7,888 bases of DNA from Pseudomonadota bacterium (GTDB lineage: Bacteria; Pseudomonadota; Gammaproteobacteria; Burkholderiales; Thiobacillaceae). The notes beneath the pieces were generated by a model that saw only the letters and a list, made by a program, of their open reading frames with translations, was not told the origin of the DNA and searched no databases. Where the stretch lies: the NCBI GenBank assembly GCA_021821425.1, contig JAKACL010000136.1:1-7888 (forward strand), given 5' to 3'. The translations under genes were made by a program, and so were the position numbers. This document shows, in pieces, positions 1 to 6,427 of this stretch. Each line of letters starts with the position of its first letter. Within the stretch, counting starts at the first letter, position 1.

Positions 1-168
1 CGTCGCCGGCACATCGAGGTCGCCGACATAGGGCGTCACCCCGAGCGCGCGCAGCGCGACGGCGCGCTCGGGCCGCCGCGTCAGGCCGATGAATGCGGCC
101 TGGCGGCCGTAGCGCTTCACCAGCCGTTCTGCGACATCGCCAAACCCCACGATCAAGATCGTTTTCAT
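1..168 (-). CDS. NAD-dependent epimerase/SDR-type Rossmann protein (N-terminal part only)
   Basis: This is the first 56 codons of a minus-strand gene that continues past the left edge of the window. It begins at ATG (166-168) with MKTILIVGFGDVAERL. That is a beta strand followed by a glycine-rich GFGDVA turn at residues 8-13, the dinucleotide-binding fingerprint of Rossmann folds. Downstream, a second strand ends in LTRRPER, whose arginines would suit an NADP phosphate, and a GDLD motif lies near residues 49-52. This layout matches the atypical SDR/NAD-dependent epimerase proteins common in betaproteobacteria. The catalytic region is outside the window, so substrate and reaction cannot be assigned. 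The gene diverges from the iron-sulfur reductase. A weak purine-rich stretch (AGGCGGA, minus strand) precedes the ATG. Confidence 0.75.
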   Translation of the reverse strand, partial: MKTILIVGFGDVAERLVKRYGRQAAFIGLTRRPERAVALRALGVTPYVGDLDVPAT

Positions 169-198
169 GCGTCCGCCTGTAACCTCGTCCTTGCCAAG

Positions 199-227
199 GT
201 GAAAACTCCGCCCTCCCGGGCGATAAT
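199..227 (+). promoter_or_regulatory. Candidate sigma70 promoter of the iron-sulfur flavin reductase
   Basis: A -35-like GTGAAA (199-204, four of six consensus bases) is followed by a 17-bp spacer and a -10-like GATAAT (222-227, five of six). Transcription would start near 234 and give a leader of about 25 nt before the ATG at 259. The spacer contains the inverted repeat CGCCC-tccc-GGGCG (209-222), which could serve as an operator. This is a visual match only, with no experimental support. Confidence 0.45.
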
Positions 228-242
228 CCACCGTTTTGTCGC

Positions 243-248
243 ATTTTA
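243..248 (-). promoter_or_regulatory. Candidate -10 element for the divergent epimerase-like gene
   Basis: Read on the minus strand this is TAAAAT, five of six bases of the -10 consensus, in the context gcTTAAAATgcg. It would start a transcript near 236 and give a leader of about 68 nt to the ATG at 166-168. I see no good -35 element at the right distance, so this is tentative. If real, it overlaps the start of the reductase transcript on the other strand. Confidence 0.25.
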
Positions 249-258
249 AGCCCACATC

Positions 259-1296
259 ATGCCGTATCAGGTCACCATTCAGCCCAGCGGGCACCAGTTC
301 AGCGTCGACGACGATGAAACCATCCTCGAGGCCGCGCTGCGCGAAGGTTTTGCCTTGCCCTACGGCTGCCGCAACGGCGCCTGCGGCGCCTGCAAGGGCC
401 GCGTGGTGTCCGGCCAGCTCGACTATGGCACGCATTCGCCCAATGCGCTGAAGGACGAGGAGAAGGCGCAGGGCCGCGCGCTGTTCTGTCGCGCCAGACC
501 CTTGAGCGACATGGTCATCGAAGCCAAGGAAATCGGCGCCGCCCGGGATATCGTGGTGAAGACGCTGCCGTGCCGGGTGGAAAAGCTGGAAAGGCGGGCC
601 GACGACGTGATGGTGATGAAGATCAAGCTGCCGGCCAACGAACGCCTGCAATACCTCGCCGGACAATATATCGATTTCCAGCTGAAGGACGGCAAGACGC
701 GCAGCTATTCGCTCGCCAACCCGCCGCACGACGATGCGCTGCTGGAGCTGCACATCCGCCACGTGCCGGGCGGTCTTTTCACCGACCAGGTGTTTACCAG
801 TCTGAAGGAGCGCGACATCCTGCGCCTGAAAGGGCCGCTCGGCAGCTTTTTCATCCGCGAGGAATCCGACAAGCCGATGATCTTCATCGCCGGCGGAACG
901 GGCTTTGCGCCGATCAAGGCCATGCTGGAGCACGCCTTTGCCGAGCACACCGACCGCGAACTGGTGCTGTACTGGGGGGTGCGCTCGCTGAAGGATTTGT
1001 ACATGGCCGAATTGCCGCAGCAATGGCTGGCCGAGCAGCCCAACTTCAGCTTCATTCCGGTGTTGTCGAACCCGGAGCCGGGCGACGCCTGGCAGGGCCG
1101 CACCGGCTTCGTGCACGAGGCGGTGCTGGCCGATTTCGCCGACCTGTCGGGCTATCAGGTGTATGCCTGCGGCGCGCCGGTCATGATCGACAGCGCGCGC
1201 GACAGTTTTGTAAAAACGCGCCGCCTGCCCGAAGACGAATTCTTTGCCGACGCCTTCGTCTACGCGGCGGATGCGGAGCGCACCGACGCCGCCTGA
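259..1296 (+). CDS. [2Fe-2S] ferredoxin-FAD-NAD(P)H reductase, CDP-6-deoxy-delta-3,4-glucoseen reductase-like
   Basis: This is a 345-residue soluble electron-transfer flavoprotein. Residues 1-90 are a plant-type ferredoxin domain with cluster ligands C37, C42 and C45 (CRNGACGAC) and C77. Residues about 103-200 form an FAD-binding barrel with RSYSLAN (148-154) and GPLG (192-195). Residues about 205-340 form the NAD(P)-binding domain, with AGGTGFAPIK (211-220), YWGVR (239-242 region) and YACGAP (302-307). It should pass electrons from NAD(P)H through FAD to the cluster and then to an acceptor. Databases commonly name this architecture after AscD/E3 of dideoxysugar synthesis. No sugar-nucleotide or dehydratase gene is nearby, so the true acceptor is unknown and an oxygenase-type or general reductase role is equally possible. 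The ATG at 259 lacks a clear Shine-Dalgarno sequence, but it starts directly at the ferredoxin beta strand and gives a full-length family member. The gene ends 7 bp before the convergent DUF302 stop codon. Confidence 0.9.
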   Translation: MPYQVTIQPSGHQFSVDDDETILEAALREGFALPYGCRNGACGACKGRVVSGQLDYGTHSPNALKDEEKAQGRALFCRARPLSDMVIEAKEIGAARDIVVKTLPCRVEKLERRADDVMVMKIKLPANERLQYLAGQYIDFQLKDGKTRSYSLANPPHDDALLELHIRHVPGGLFTDQVFTSLKERDILRLKGPLGSFFIREESDKPMIFIAGGTGFAPIKAMLEHAFAEHTDRELVLYWGVRSLKDLYMAELPQQWLAEQPNFSFIPVLSNPEPGDAWQGRTGFVHEAVLADFADLSGYQVYACGAPVMIDSARDSFVKTRRLPEDEFFADAFVYAADAERTDAA

Positions 1297-1303
1297 AGCA
1301 GCA

Positions 1304-1825
1304 CTACAACTCGCCGCCGGCGCCCGCCTGCATGACGTTGATCAGCGCATTGCGCACCGCCGTGATGCGCTCCTTCAGGGCGGGCGGCAGGCGTTTTTCC
1401 TGCGCCACTGCATCGATGCTCACGTCCATCATCACCAGCCAGCCCTGGCCGCTCGCGTCCTCGATCAGGGCAATGCGGCACGGCATGTAAATCGAGAAAT
1501 CCATGTTCACCTCGATCAGGTCCCGCGCCAGGACCGCATCGCAGAACTGGAAAATGATGATGGTGCGTTGCGGCTTGCCCGTCACGGCTTCCACCTGCTT
1601 GGACATCGGCAGCTCGGCTACAAGCTGCAGGTTCAGCGCATTGGCGCGCAGGCGCATCGAATCGGCGGCCTCGCCCAGGCTGACGCCCGGCTTGATCTTC
1701 ATCTTGTAGATGCTGGACTGCGCCGTGCTCTGCGCCTTGGGCGCCGCCGTGGCGGCCGCAGCGGGAACGGACAGTGGCAGCGTGGCCAGCACGAAAACGG
1801 CTGCGGCAAGAAAACGGTCATGCAT
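1304..1825 (-). CDS. Exported DUF302-domain protein
   Basis: This is a 173-residue protein with a Sec-type signal peptide: MHDR, a hydrophobic stretch at residues 5-20, then an Ala-rich likely cleavage region around residues 22-26. After a short Ala/Ser/Gln linker, residues about 38-140 match the DUF302 pattern. The segment IFQFCDAVLARDL (91-103) leads into a YMPCRIALIED motif (113-123) and GWLVMMD. Cys95 and Cys116 sit at the family's usual positions. The fold is known structurally but the molecular function is not established. I chose ATG at 1825 because AGGAGG (minus strand, 1833-1838) lies 7 nt upstream. An in-frame GTG at 1828 has only 4 nt of spacing. The gene follows hemY by 75 bp on the same strand, so read-through from the hem operon or its own promoter is possible. 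It is tail to tail with the reductase, with no terminator visible in the 7-bp gap. Confidence 0.85.
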   Translation of the reverse strand: MHDRFLAAAVFVLATLPLSVPAAAATAAPKAQSTAQSSIYKMKIKPGVSLGEAADSMRLRANALNLQLVAELPMSKQVEAVTGKPQRTIIIFQFCDAVLARDLIEVNMDFSIYMPCRIALIEDASGQGWLVMMDVSIDAVAQEKRLPPALKERITAVRNALINVMQAGAGGEL

Positions 1826-1830
1826 CACGA

Positions 1831-1839
1831 CACCTCCTC
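1831..1839 (-). promoter_or_regulatory. Strong ribosome-binding site of the DUF302 gene
   Basis: On the minus strand this reads GAGGAGGTG, an almost perfect anti-Shine-Dalgarno match. Its spacing favours the ATG at 1825 over the GTG at 1828. It is the strongest such site in the window, which suggests efficient translation independent of hemY. Confidence 0.8.
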
Positions 1840-1859
1840 AAGAATCCAATTGATCGGAC

Positions 1860-1889
1860 ATTATGCGCGGCAGCCCCGGCGGCGCCCAA
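1860..1889 (-). promoter_or_regulatory. Weak candidate promoter for the DUF302 gene
   Basis: On the minus strand, TTGGGC (1884-1889) and CATAAT (1860-1865) are separated by 18 bp. The -10 matches five of six consensus bases and the -35 matches three. The predicted start near 1853 would give a leader of about 28 nt containing the strong ribosome-binding site. The 75-bp gap after hemY is the only break in an otherwise overlapping series of genes, which makes a promoter here plausible but unproven. Confidence 0.3.
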
Positions 1890-1900
1890 AATCCCCATTC

Positions 1901-3073
1901 CTAGCCGGCGCGACAGAGCGCCAGGGCTTTCTGGTAATGCAGGCTGGCCTCGCCCGGCTGGTTGTTCTGCGCTTTCAGTTCGGCCATGCGGATATGGCCC
2001 TCGGCGCTCGGCGCAATGGCAAGGCTGGCTTCCAGATAGCTTTGCGCCTTGCCCCACAGTTGCTGCACGCTGCACAACTGCGCCAGCGCCAGCAGCAGAT
2101 GGGCATCGCGCGGATGCGACTGCAGCCATTTCTCGGCCTGCTCGATCTGCCGGGTCGGCCCGCTGCCGTGCACTTCGCCGTACAGCAGCACCAGCTCCTC
2201 GTGCCACTCGTGATTGAGCGCGGCTTCCAGCACGTCGAGCGCGGTGTCATGGCCGCCGCGCAGGATGAAGGCACGGGCCGCGGCCCGCGCCACCCAGGCG
2301 TCGACCTTGTAATTGGACGGCACTTTCTTCCAGTACTCCAGCAGACCGCGATCGTCGTCGGCACGCCGCTTCAGATTTTCAGCATAGGCCATGCGGCGAT
2401 ACTGCAAGGCGAGGCCGGGCTCGAGCGCGTTGGCGCGCATCAGCGCATCCAGCAGGCGGTCGACCTCGTCCCACTGCCCGGTCATCTGGCGAGCCTTGAG
2501 TTCGAGTCGCAGCAAGGTCGTGTGCTGCGGCGCGATTTCCTTGGCGCGGCTGATCGCCACCAGCGCGGCGCTCGCTTCCTTGGCGTCGAGCCGCGTCTCC
2601 GCCTCGAACAGCTGCGCGGCCAGTTCGGCACCGTGTTCGGTTGCCTCCTTGAGATGACGCTCGCGCTGCGGCGTGGCGCGCATCTCCTGCGCAGCGCGAG
2701 CGGCCAGCACGCGCGCCACCGCGAGGCGCGGATCGTCGCCCTGCCACTGGCCGAGCGATTGCTCGGCATCCTGATAGCGGTATTCGATATAGGCCATCAG
2801 ACCACCGATAAAGTTCTCGTCGCGCTTGCGGGCGGCGCGGCGCTCGCGCTGCGCGCGCACGATGCTCGGCAGGTTGAGCGTCAGCAATGCCAGCCGCAGC
2901 AGCACGATGCCACCCACCACCAAACCGACCAGCAGCAGCATGAAACTGATAAAGGAGATTTCCATGCGCCACGGCGGATACACCAGCACCACATAACCGG
3001 GGTCATAGCGGCCGGCCATCGCCAGCGCGATGGCCAGCACCGCAACGATCAGCAGGGAAACCAGCCAGCGCAT
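1901..3073 (-). CDS. hemY: HemY, membrane-anchored TPR protein of haem biosynthesis
   Basis: This 390-residue protein is the last gene of the hem operon. Its N terminus has two predicted inner-membrane helices (residues about 3-20 and 39-63) around a short periplasmic loop with YDPGYVVLVYPPWRMEIS, the recognisable HemY N-terminal domain. The rest is helical. Residues 90-390 carry degenerate TPR-like units, including AAQLFEAETRLDAKEASAAL and a C-terminal unit around GEASLHYQKALALC. HemY of this proteobacterial type is not the protoporphyrinogen oxidase called HemY in Gram-positives. It is thought to act as a scaffold or accessory factor in haem or porphyrin handling, with its exact role unsettled. 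The ATG overlaps the hemX stop by one base (TGATG). It has a purine-rich site, GAGGGGGGA (3080-3088, minus strand), 6 nt upstream inside the last hemX codons. Length fits the family. Confidence 0.92.
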   Translation of the reverse strand: MRWLVSLLIVAVLAIALAMAGRYDPGYVVLVYPPWRMEISFISFMLLLVGLVVGGIVLLRLALLTLNLPSIVRAQRERRAARKRDENFIGGLMAYIEYRYQDAEQSLGQWQGDDPRLAVARVLAARAAQEMRATPQRERHLKEATEHGAELAAQLFEAETRLDAKEASAALVAISRAKEIAPQHTTLLRLELKARQMTGQWDEVDRLLDALMRANALEPGLALQYRRMAYAENLKRRADDDRGLLEYWKKVPSNYKVDAWVARAAARAFILRGGHDTALDVLEAALNHEWHEELVLLYGEVHGSGPTRQIEQAEKWLQSHPRDAHLLLALAQLCSVQQLWGKAQSYLEASLAIAPSAEGHIRMAELKAQNNQPGEASLHYQKALALCRAG

Positions 3074-4119
3074 CAGCGATCCCCCCTCGACGCTTCGAGC
3101 GCGGCCAGGCTGGTCTCGATGCCGGGCAGCTCGCGCGCGACCTGCAGGCCGCTCAGGCGTTCAATTTCCTTGAGCGCGGCGGCCACGCCGGCATCGCGCG
3201 TATTGAAGTAGCGGGTCAGCATCTCCGCCACCGCGCGCAGATCGGCCCGGAATGCCGCCTGATCCTGCGCCAGCAGCGTCAGCCGCGCGGACAGCAGGCG
3301 CAGGCGCAGATTCTCTCGCAGGAAATAGGCCTGGTCGGGCGGCAGCAGCACCGCTTCGTTGCCTTCGATGCGGCGGATCTGCACCAGACGTTTCAGCTCG
3401 GCCCACAACTCCTGGCCGATGCCGCTCGCGCGGCTGCCGGTGTGCGGCGCCAACGGCGCTTCGGAACCCTGCGCGCTCGCCAGCGGCCAGCCCGCAGCGC
3501 GTTCCGCCAGCGCCTCGATGCGCGCGGTCACGCCCACTTCGTCGAGCGAAGGCACCGCGCGCAGCCTGGCGAGATCGGCCGCGATCGCGCGGCGCAGGTT
3601 GGTGAACTGCGGTTTGTTGAGGCGCTGCAGACGGGTATCGGCGCCTTCCAGCGCGATGATCGCGGCCTTCACATTGCCGGCCAGCTGCAGTTGCTGCGCG
3701 GCGGTCAGCAGCACCTGTTCGATTTCGGCCAGCGCCCACTGGTCACGGCCCTGCGACAACTCCTTGTAGAGCGCCTCGATCGAAAGCTGCTGCTGCTGCG
3801 AAGTGGCGATCTGCGACTCGAGATGGGACAGCCTCTCGGTGGCCTGCCGCATTGCATCGTCGGCGTTGCGCGCCAGCAAACGGGTTTCGCTCGAGTCCTG
3901 GCCGGTTTCGGCAAGTTTGCGCCCAAGTTCGGTTTTCAGGTCGCGGATGCGTTCGTGACTGTCGATCCATGACCAGACGGCGGCGGCCATCGCCAGCGCC
4001 GCGATCAGCAATGCGACGAGCGCCAGCGGCGAGGACGCAGAATGCGCGCCGGTCTGCGCCGGCGCGGCGGCGGGCGGGACGACGGGGGGCGAAACGGGCG
4101 TGTCGGGCGTATCGGTCAT
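3073..4119 (-). CDS. hemX: HemX family membrane protein (uroporphyrinogen-III methylase-like by name only)
   Basis: This 348-residue protein has a Pro/Ala-rich cytoplasmic N terminus (1-30) and one transmembrane helix (about 31-51). A long helical coiled-coil region rich in Glu, Gln and Arg follows (about 53-125), then a globular HemX domain. Recognisable parts of that domain are the DQWALAEIEQVLLTAAQQLQLAGN stretch (126-149, in part), LWAELKRLVQIRR (238-250), LLPPDQAYFLRENLRLRLLSARL and YFNTR (304-308). It lacks the glycine-rich SAM-binding motifs of true CobA/CysG methyltransferases, so the database name uroporphyrin-III C-methyltransferase should not be taken as a reaction. The gene is coupled to hemD by ATGA at 4116-4119. 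AGGA (4127-4130, minus strand) lies 7 nt upstream of its ATG, inside hemD. It probably acts with HemY as a membrane platform for the pathway. Confidence 0.92.
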   Translation of the reverse strand: MTDTPDTPVSPPVVPPAAAPAQTGAHSASSPLALVALLIAALAMAAAVWSWIDSHERIRDLKTELGRKLAETGQDSSETRLLARNADDAMRQATERLSHLESQIATSQQQQLSIEALYKELSQGRDQWALAEIEQVLLTAAQQLQLAGNVKAAIIALEGADTRLQRLNKPQFTNLRRAIAADLARLRAVPSLDEVGVTARIEALAERAAGWPLASAQGSEAPLAPHTGSRASGIGQELWAELKRLVQIRRIEGNEAVLLPPDQAYFLRENLRLRLLSARLTLLAQDQAAFRADLRAVAEMLTRYFNTRDAGVAAALKEIERLSGLQVARELPGIETSLAALEASRGDR

Positions 4120-4883
4120 GGGGTGTTCCTGAACCAGTTGAGCAGGCCGGCTACCAGACCGGTATCGCCGCCCGCCGTGGCAACGGCGTGGGCGACGCCG
4201 AACTGGCGCGCGGCGTCGGCGATTTTCTCATGCGGCGCGAAGAGTGGAGTATGCCTCAGCAACGACGCGCCCGCCTCGCCCAGCATGGCGGCCAGATTAT
4301 GCAGGGTTTCCGCACTGGCGACGGTCACCGCGTCGATGCCGCCCGCTTGCCAGCAGGCCAGCAACGGTGCGGCATCCGCCTGCGGCCGCAGACGCCGGTA
4401 GCATTCCAGAAAGTGCACCTGCGCGCCGCGCGCGGCCAGCGTCCCGGCCAGCAGCGCGCGGCCGCCGACGCCGCGCACGATCACCGCCCGCCGGCCCGCG
4501 AGCTGTTGCAATTGCGGCAAGGCCAGCAACGCTTCAGTGTCCTGACCGGGCGGGATCACGACCCCATTGACGCCATGCGCCTGCAGCGCGCGTGCCGTGC
4601 CCGGCCCCACGGCATACACCTCGGCCGCGGCCGGCAGCCCGCCGGCCGAGCGGATCGCCGCCATGCCGAACTGCACGGCATTGGGACTGATGAAAATCAC
4701 CCGATCGGCTGCGCGCAGCTGCGCCAGCGCCGCACTCAGATCGGCCACCGGCACCGCTTCGATGGCGAGCGCCGGAAACGCGTAGGCGTGGCCGCCCGCC
4801 GCCTCGATTGCCTGCACCAGCGCGACGGACTGGTGCGCCGGCCGCGTCACCAGCACGGTGCGTCCGGCCAGCACGCCGGTCAT
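4116..4883 (-). CDS. hemD: Uroporphyrinogen-III synthase
   Basis: This 255-residue cytoplasmic enzyme cyclises hydroxymethylbilane and inverts ring D to give uroporphyrinogen III, the branch point to haem, sirohaem and cobalamin. HemD sequences are poorly conserved. The bilobal pattern is nevertheless visible: VLVTRP at residues 10-15, FISPNAV (64-70) in the first lobe, VGPGTA (92-97), then VIVRG (134-138), TVASAET (187-193) and [13 protein letters not shown] (235-247) in the second. Length is normal. The start ATG overlaps the hemC stop as ATGA (4880-4883), and no independent ribosome-binding site is evident, so translation is probably coupled to hemC. Its stop overlaps the hemX start in the same manner. 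Confidence 0.95.
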   Translation of the reverse strand: MTGVLAGRTVLVTRPAHQSVALVQAIEAAGGHAYAFPALAIEAVPVADLSAALAQLRAADRVIFISPNAVQFGMAAIRSAGGLPAAAEVYAVGPGTARALQAHGVNGVVIPPGQDTEALLALPQLQQLAGRRAVIVRGVGGRALLAGTLAARGAQVHFLECYRRLRPQADAAPLLACWQAGGIDAVTVASAETLHNLAAMLGEAGASLLRHTPLFAPHEKIADAARQFGVAHAVATAGGDTGLVAGLLNWFRNTP

Positions 4884-5800
4884 GCAGGCAGGGCGTCGAG
4901 AATGGCGCGCGCGCCTTGCGCCAGCAGCTTGTCGGCCAGCGCCTGGCCGACCGCTTCGGGGTCGGCCGCATCGCCCTCGGCGCGATCGTGCAGGTAGGCG
5001 CTGCCGTCCGGGTTCGCCACGAAACCGTTCAGCACCAGGCGGCCGTTTTCCAGCACTGCGTGCGCGCCGAGCGGCACCTGGCAGCTGCCGCCGAGCACGC
5101 GGCTGACCTGGCGCTCGGCGCGCACGCAGGCGGCGGTTTCGGGGTGGTTAAGTGCGCCGAGCATGGCCGCCACCTCGCGGCTGCCGCGCATGATCTCGAT
5201 GCCGAGCGCGCCCTGGCCGGCGGCGGGGATGCTGTCTTCCACCGACAGCAGGCTTTTGATGCGGTCGCCGAGGCCGAGCCGCTTGAGACCGGCGGCGGCA
5301 AGCAGGATCGCGTCGAACTGGCCTTCGTCGAGTTTTTTCAGACGGGTACCGACGTTGCCGCGCAGGGGTTTCACCGCCAGATGCGGATAGCGTGCGCGCA
5401 GCTGCGCTTCGCGGCGCAGGCTGGAGGTGCCGACCACGGCGCCGGGCGGCAGGTCCGACAGATGGGCGTAGCGGTTCGACACGAAGGCGTCGCGCGGGTC
5501 CTCGCGCTCGCCAATCACCGCCAGTTCGAATCCGGGCGGCAACTCCATCGGCACGTCCTTCATCGAATGCACCGCGAGATCGGCCTCGCCCGCTTCGAGG
5601 GCGACTTCGAGTTCCTTGACGAACAATCCCTTGCCGCCGATCTTGGACAGCGTGACATCGAGGATCTGGTCGCCTCGCGTCGTCATGCCCAGAATATTGA
5701 CCGTGCAGCCCGGGTGCAGCGCGGCGAGGCGGTCGCGGATATGCTCCGCCTGCCACATGGCAAGGGCACTTTCACGGGATGCGATGGTCAGGATGTGCAT
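4880..5800 (-). CDS. hemC: Porphobilinogen deaminase (hydroxymethylbilane synthase)
   Basis: This 306-residue cytoplasmic enzyme joins four porphobilinogen molecules into hydroxymethylbilane using a covalently bound dipyrromethane cofactor. Visible signature elements are [11 protein letters not shown] (7-17), TTRGD (40-44), HSMKDVP (78-84, with the catalytic Asp at 82), GTSSLRR (124-130), LRGNVGTRL (146-154), PAAGQGALG (192-200) and the cofactor-attachment loop [10 protein letters not shown] (237-246) with Cys240. All expected residues are intact and the length is typical. The ATG at 5798-5800 starts exactly at the family N terminus ([10 protein letters not shown]). It lacks a strong Shine-Dalgarno sequence. 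This is the first gene of the hemC-hemD-hemX-hemY series and diverges from the thioredoxin-like gene. Confidence 0.97.
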   Translation of the reverse strand: MHILTIASRESALAMWQAEHIRDRLAALHPGCTVNILGMTTRGDQILDVTLSKIGGKGLFVKELEVALEAGEADLAVHSMKDVPMELPPGFELAVIGEREDPRDAFVSNRYAHLSDLPPGAVVGTSSLRREAQLRARYPHLAVKPLRGNVGTRLKKLDEGQFDAILLAAAGLKRLGLGDRIKSLLSVEDSIPAAGQGALGIEIMRGSREVAAMLGALNHPETAACVRAERQVSRVLGGSCQVPLGAHAVLENGRLVLNGFVANPDGSAYLHDRAEGDAADPEAVGQALADKLLAQGARAILDALPA

Positions 5801-5857
5801 GGCTAAGGTAAAAATGGACTGTTGGATTCGGCGATGGATGGCGCGACACTGAGAAAC

Positions 5858-6376
5858 ATGAAGTATTCACTTTCACCTGCGGGAAGCATTTTCGGCGCTC
5901 GGCTGTTCGCGGCCTGGGTGCTGATTTTATCATGCGCGATGCTGCTGGCCGGCCCGGTCGCCGCGGCAGGCGGGCTGGTGCACGCGAAGAACTTTCAGGC
6001 CGACGCGCGCAACGCAGCCAAACGCAAGGTGCCCGTCATGGTGCTGTTCACCACCCCGGGCTGTCCGTATTGCGATCAGGTCAAGCGCGAGTACCTGCTG
6101 CCGATGCAAAAGGACCCGGCCTACCGTGCGCGCGTGATCATCCGCGAAGTCACCATCAATTCGACCGCGCCGCTAACCGGCTTCGACGGCACGCTCACCA
6201 CCGAGGGCGCGTTTGCCGCCGCGCACAAGGTCTACCTGGTGCCCACCGTGATGGTGTTCGACACCCAGGGCAACGCGGCCAGCGAGCCTGTGGTCGGCCT
6301 GCTGATCCCGGATTACTATTTCGGTTACCTGTTGTCCGCCATCGACGAAGGCCAGCGCAAGGTGCGCAGCGAATAA
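5858..6376 (+). CDS. Exported thioredoxin-fold protein with CPYC motif (SoxW-like)
   Basis: This 172-residue protein has a signal peptide or signal anchor: [10 protein letters not shown], a hydrophobic core at residues 17-34, then GPVAAAGG. A thioredoxin fold follows. [19 protein letters not shown] (58-76) carries the redox pair C69 and C72, and [11 protein letters not shown] (125-135) carries the expected cis-proline at P129. The insert between them ([11 protein letters not shown]) and the C-terminal helix resemble periplasmic thioredoxin-family proteins such as SoxW. It most likely reduces or exchanges disulfides outside the cytoplasm, and its partner is unknown. The frame stays open upstream to a TTG at 5822 and an ATG at 5834. 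I chose 5858 because it gives a standard signal peptide and has GAG (5851-5853) 4 nt upstream. A weak TGGTCA-18-TAAAAA promoter-like pair (5785-5814) lies upstream. The TTA and TCA codons at 5927-5932 are unusual for this GC-rich DNA. Confidence 0.85.
   Translation: MKYSLSPAGSIFGARLFAAWVLILSCAMLLAGPVAAAGGLVHAKNFQADARNAAKRKVPVMVLFTTPGCPYCDQVKREYLLPMQKDPAYRARVIIREVTINSTAPLTGFDGTLTTEGAFAAAHKVYLVPTVMVFDTQGNAASEPVVGLLIPDYYFGYLLSAIDEGQRKVRSE
5924..5932 (-). promoter_or_regulatory. hemC: Candidate extended -10 element of the hem operon
   Basis: On the minus strand this reads TGATAAAAT, which fits the extended -10 form TG-N-TAnAAT with five of six hexamer bases. I see no good -35, which extended -10 promoters can do without. 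Transcription would begin near 5917 and give hemC a leader of about 117 nt. That leader would be antisense to the first part of the thioredoxin-like gene. The element lies inside that gene's signal-peptide codons, where it coincides with rare TTA and TCA codons. Confidence 0.35.
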
Positions 6377-6397
6377 CCCCTCCCACGCAAGCGGCGC

Positions 6398-6403
6398 TAG
6401 AAT
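6398..6403 (+). promoter_or_regulatory. Candidate -10 box of the response regulator operon
   Basis: TAGAAT matches five of six bases of the -10 consensus and lies 24 nt upstream of the response-regulator ATG. The sequence 17-18 bp further upstream (around 6374-6380) does not resemble a -35 box, so an activator or a different sigma factor would be needed. The predicted start near 6410 falls inside the adjacent inverted repeat. Confidence 0.3.
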
Positions 6404-6419
6404 CCCTGCCATGCAGGGA
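6403..6419 (+). promoter_or_regulatory. Perfect inverted repeat covering the response-regulator ribosome-binding site
   Basis: TCCCTGC (6403-6409), CAT (6410-6412) and GCAGGGA (6413-6419) form a perfect 7-bp stem with a 3-nt loop. The right arm contains AGGGA, the core of the Shine-Dalgarno sequence AGGGAG (6415-6420), 7 nt before the ATG at 6428. In an mRNA that begins upstream, for example from the thioredoxin-like gene, the stem could hide the ribosome-binding site. If transcription begins near 6410, the repeat would instead sit across the start site as a possible operator. Confidence 0.5.
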
Positions 6420-6427
6420 GTGCGCCC

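Noticed and set aside
570..1490. A 306-codon plus-strand open frame in another phase across the reductase end
   Set aside because: It overlaps the well-supported reductase in a shifted frame and then runs antisense to the DUF302 gene. The composition is Arg/Ala/Gly-rich with no fold signature.
1866..1900. Possible rho-independent terminator after hemY
   Set aside because: The GC-rich stretch has short direct and mirror-like GCGGC repeats but no good complementary stem, and no U-run follows it on the minus strand.
1901..3073. HemY as protoporphyrinogen oxidase
   Set aside because: There is no FAD-binding GxGxxG fingerprint. The N-terminal double membrane helix and TPR-like body identify the unrelated proteobacterial HemY family.
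1244..3211. A 655-codon open frame on the plus strand
   Set aside because: It runs antisense through the DUF302 gene, all of hemY and the end of hemX. Its translation is rich in His, Gln and Arg and shows no domain. Long antisense frames are expected in GC-rich coding DNA.
3073..4119. HemX as a functional uroporphyrinogen-III methyltransferase
   Set aside because: There is no SAM-binding methylase domain. The protein is a membrane-anchored coiled-coil protein, so the enzymatic name is a legacy annotation.
3852..4997. A 381-codon plus-strand open frame over hemX and hemD
   Set aside because: It is antisense to two genes with conserved operon structure, and its product shows only Arg/Ala-rich low complexity.
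4808..5806. A 332-codon plus-strand open frame over hemC
   Set aside because: It is antisense to an unmistakable hemC with all catalytic motifs intact, and its product has an artefactual His/Gln/Arg/Ala composition.
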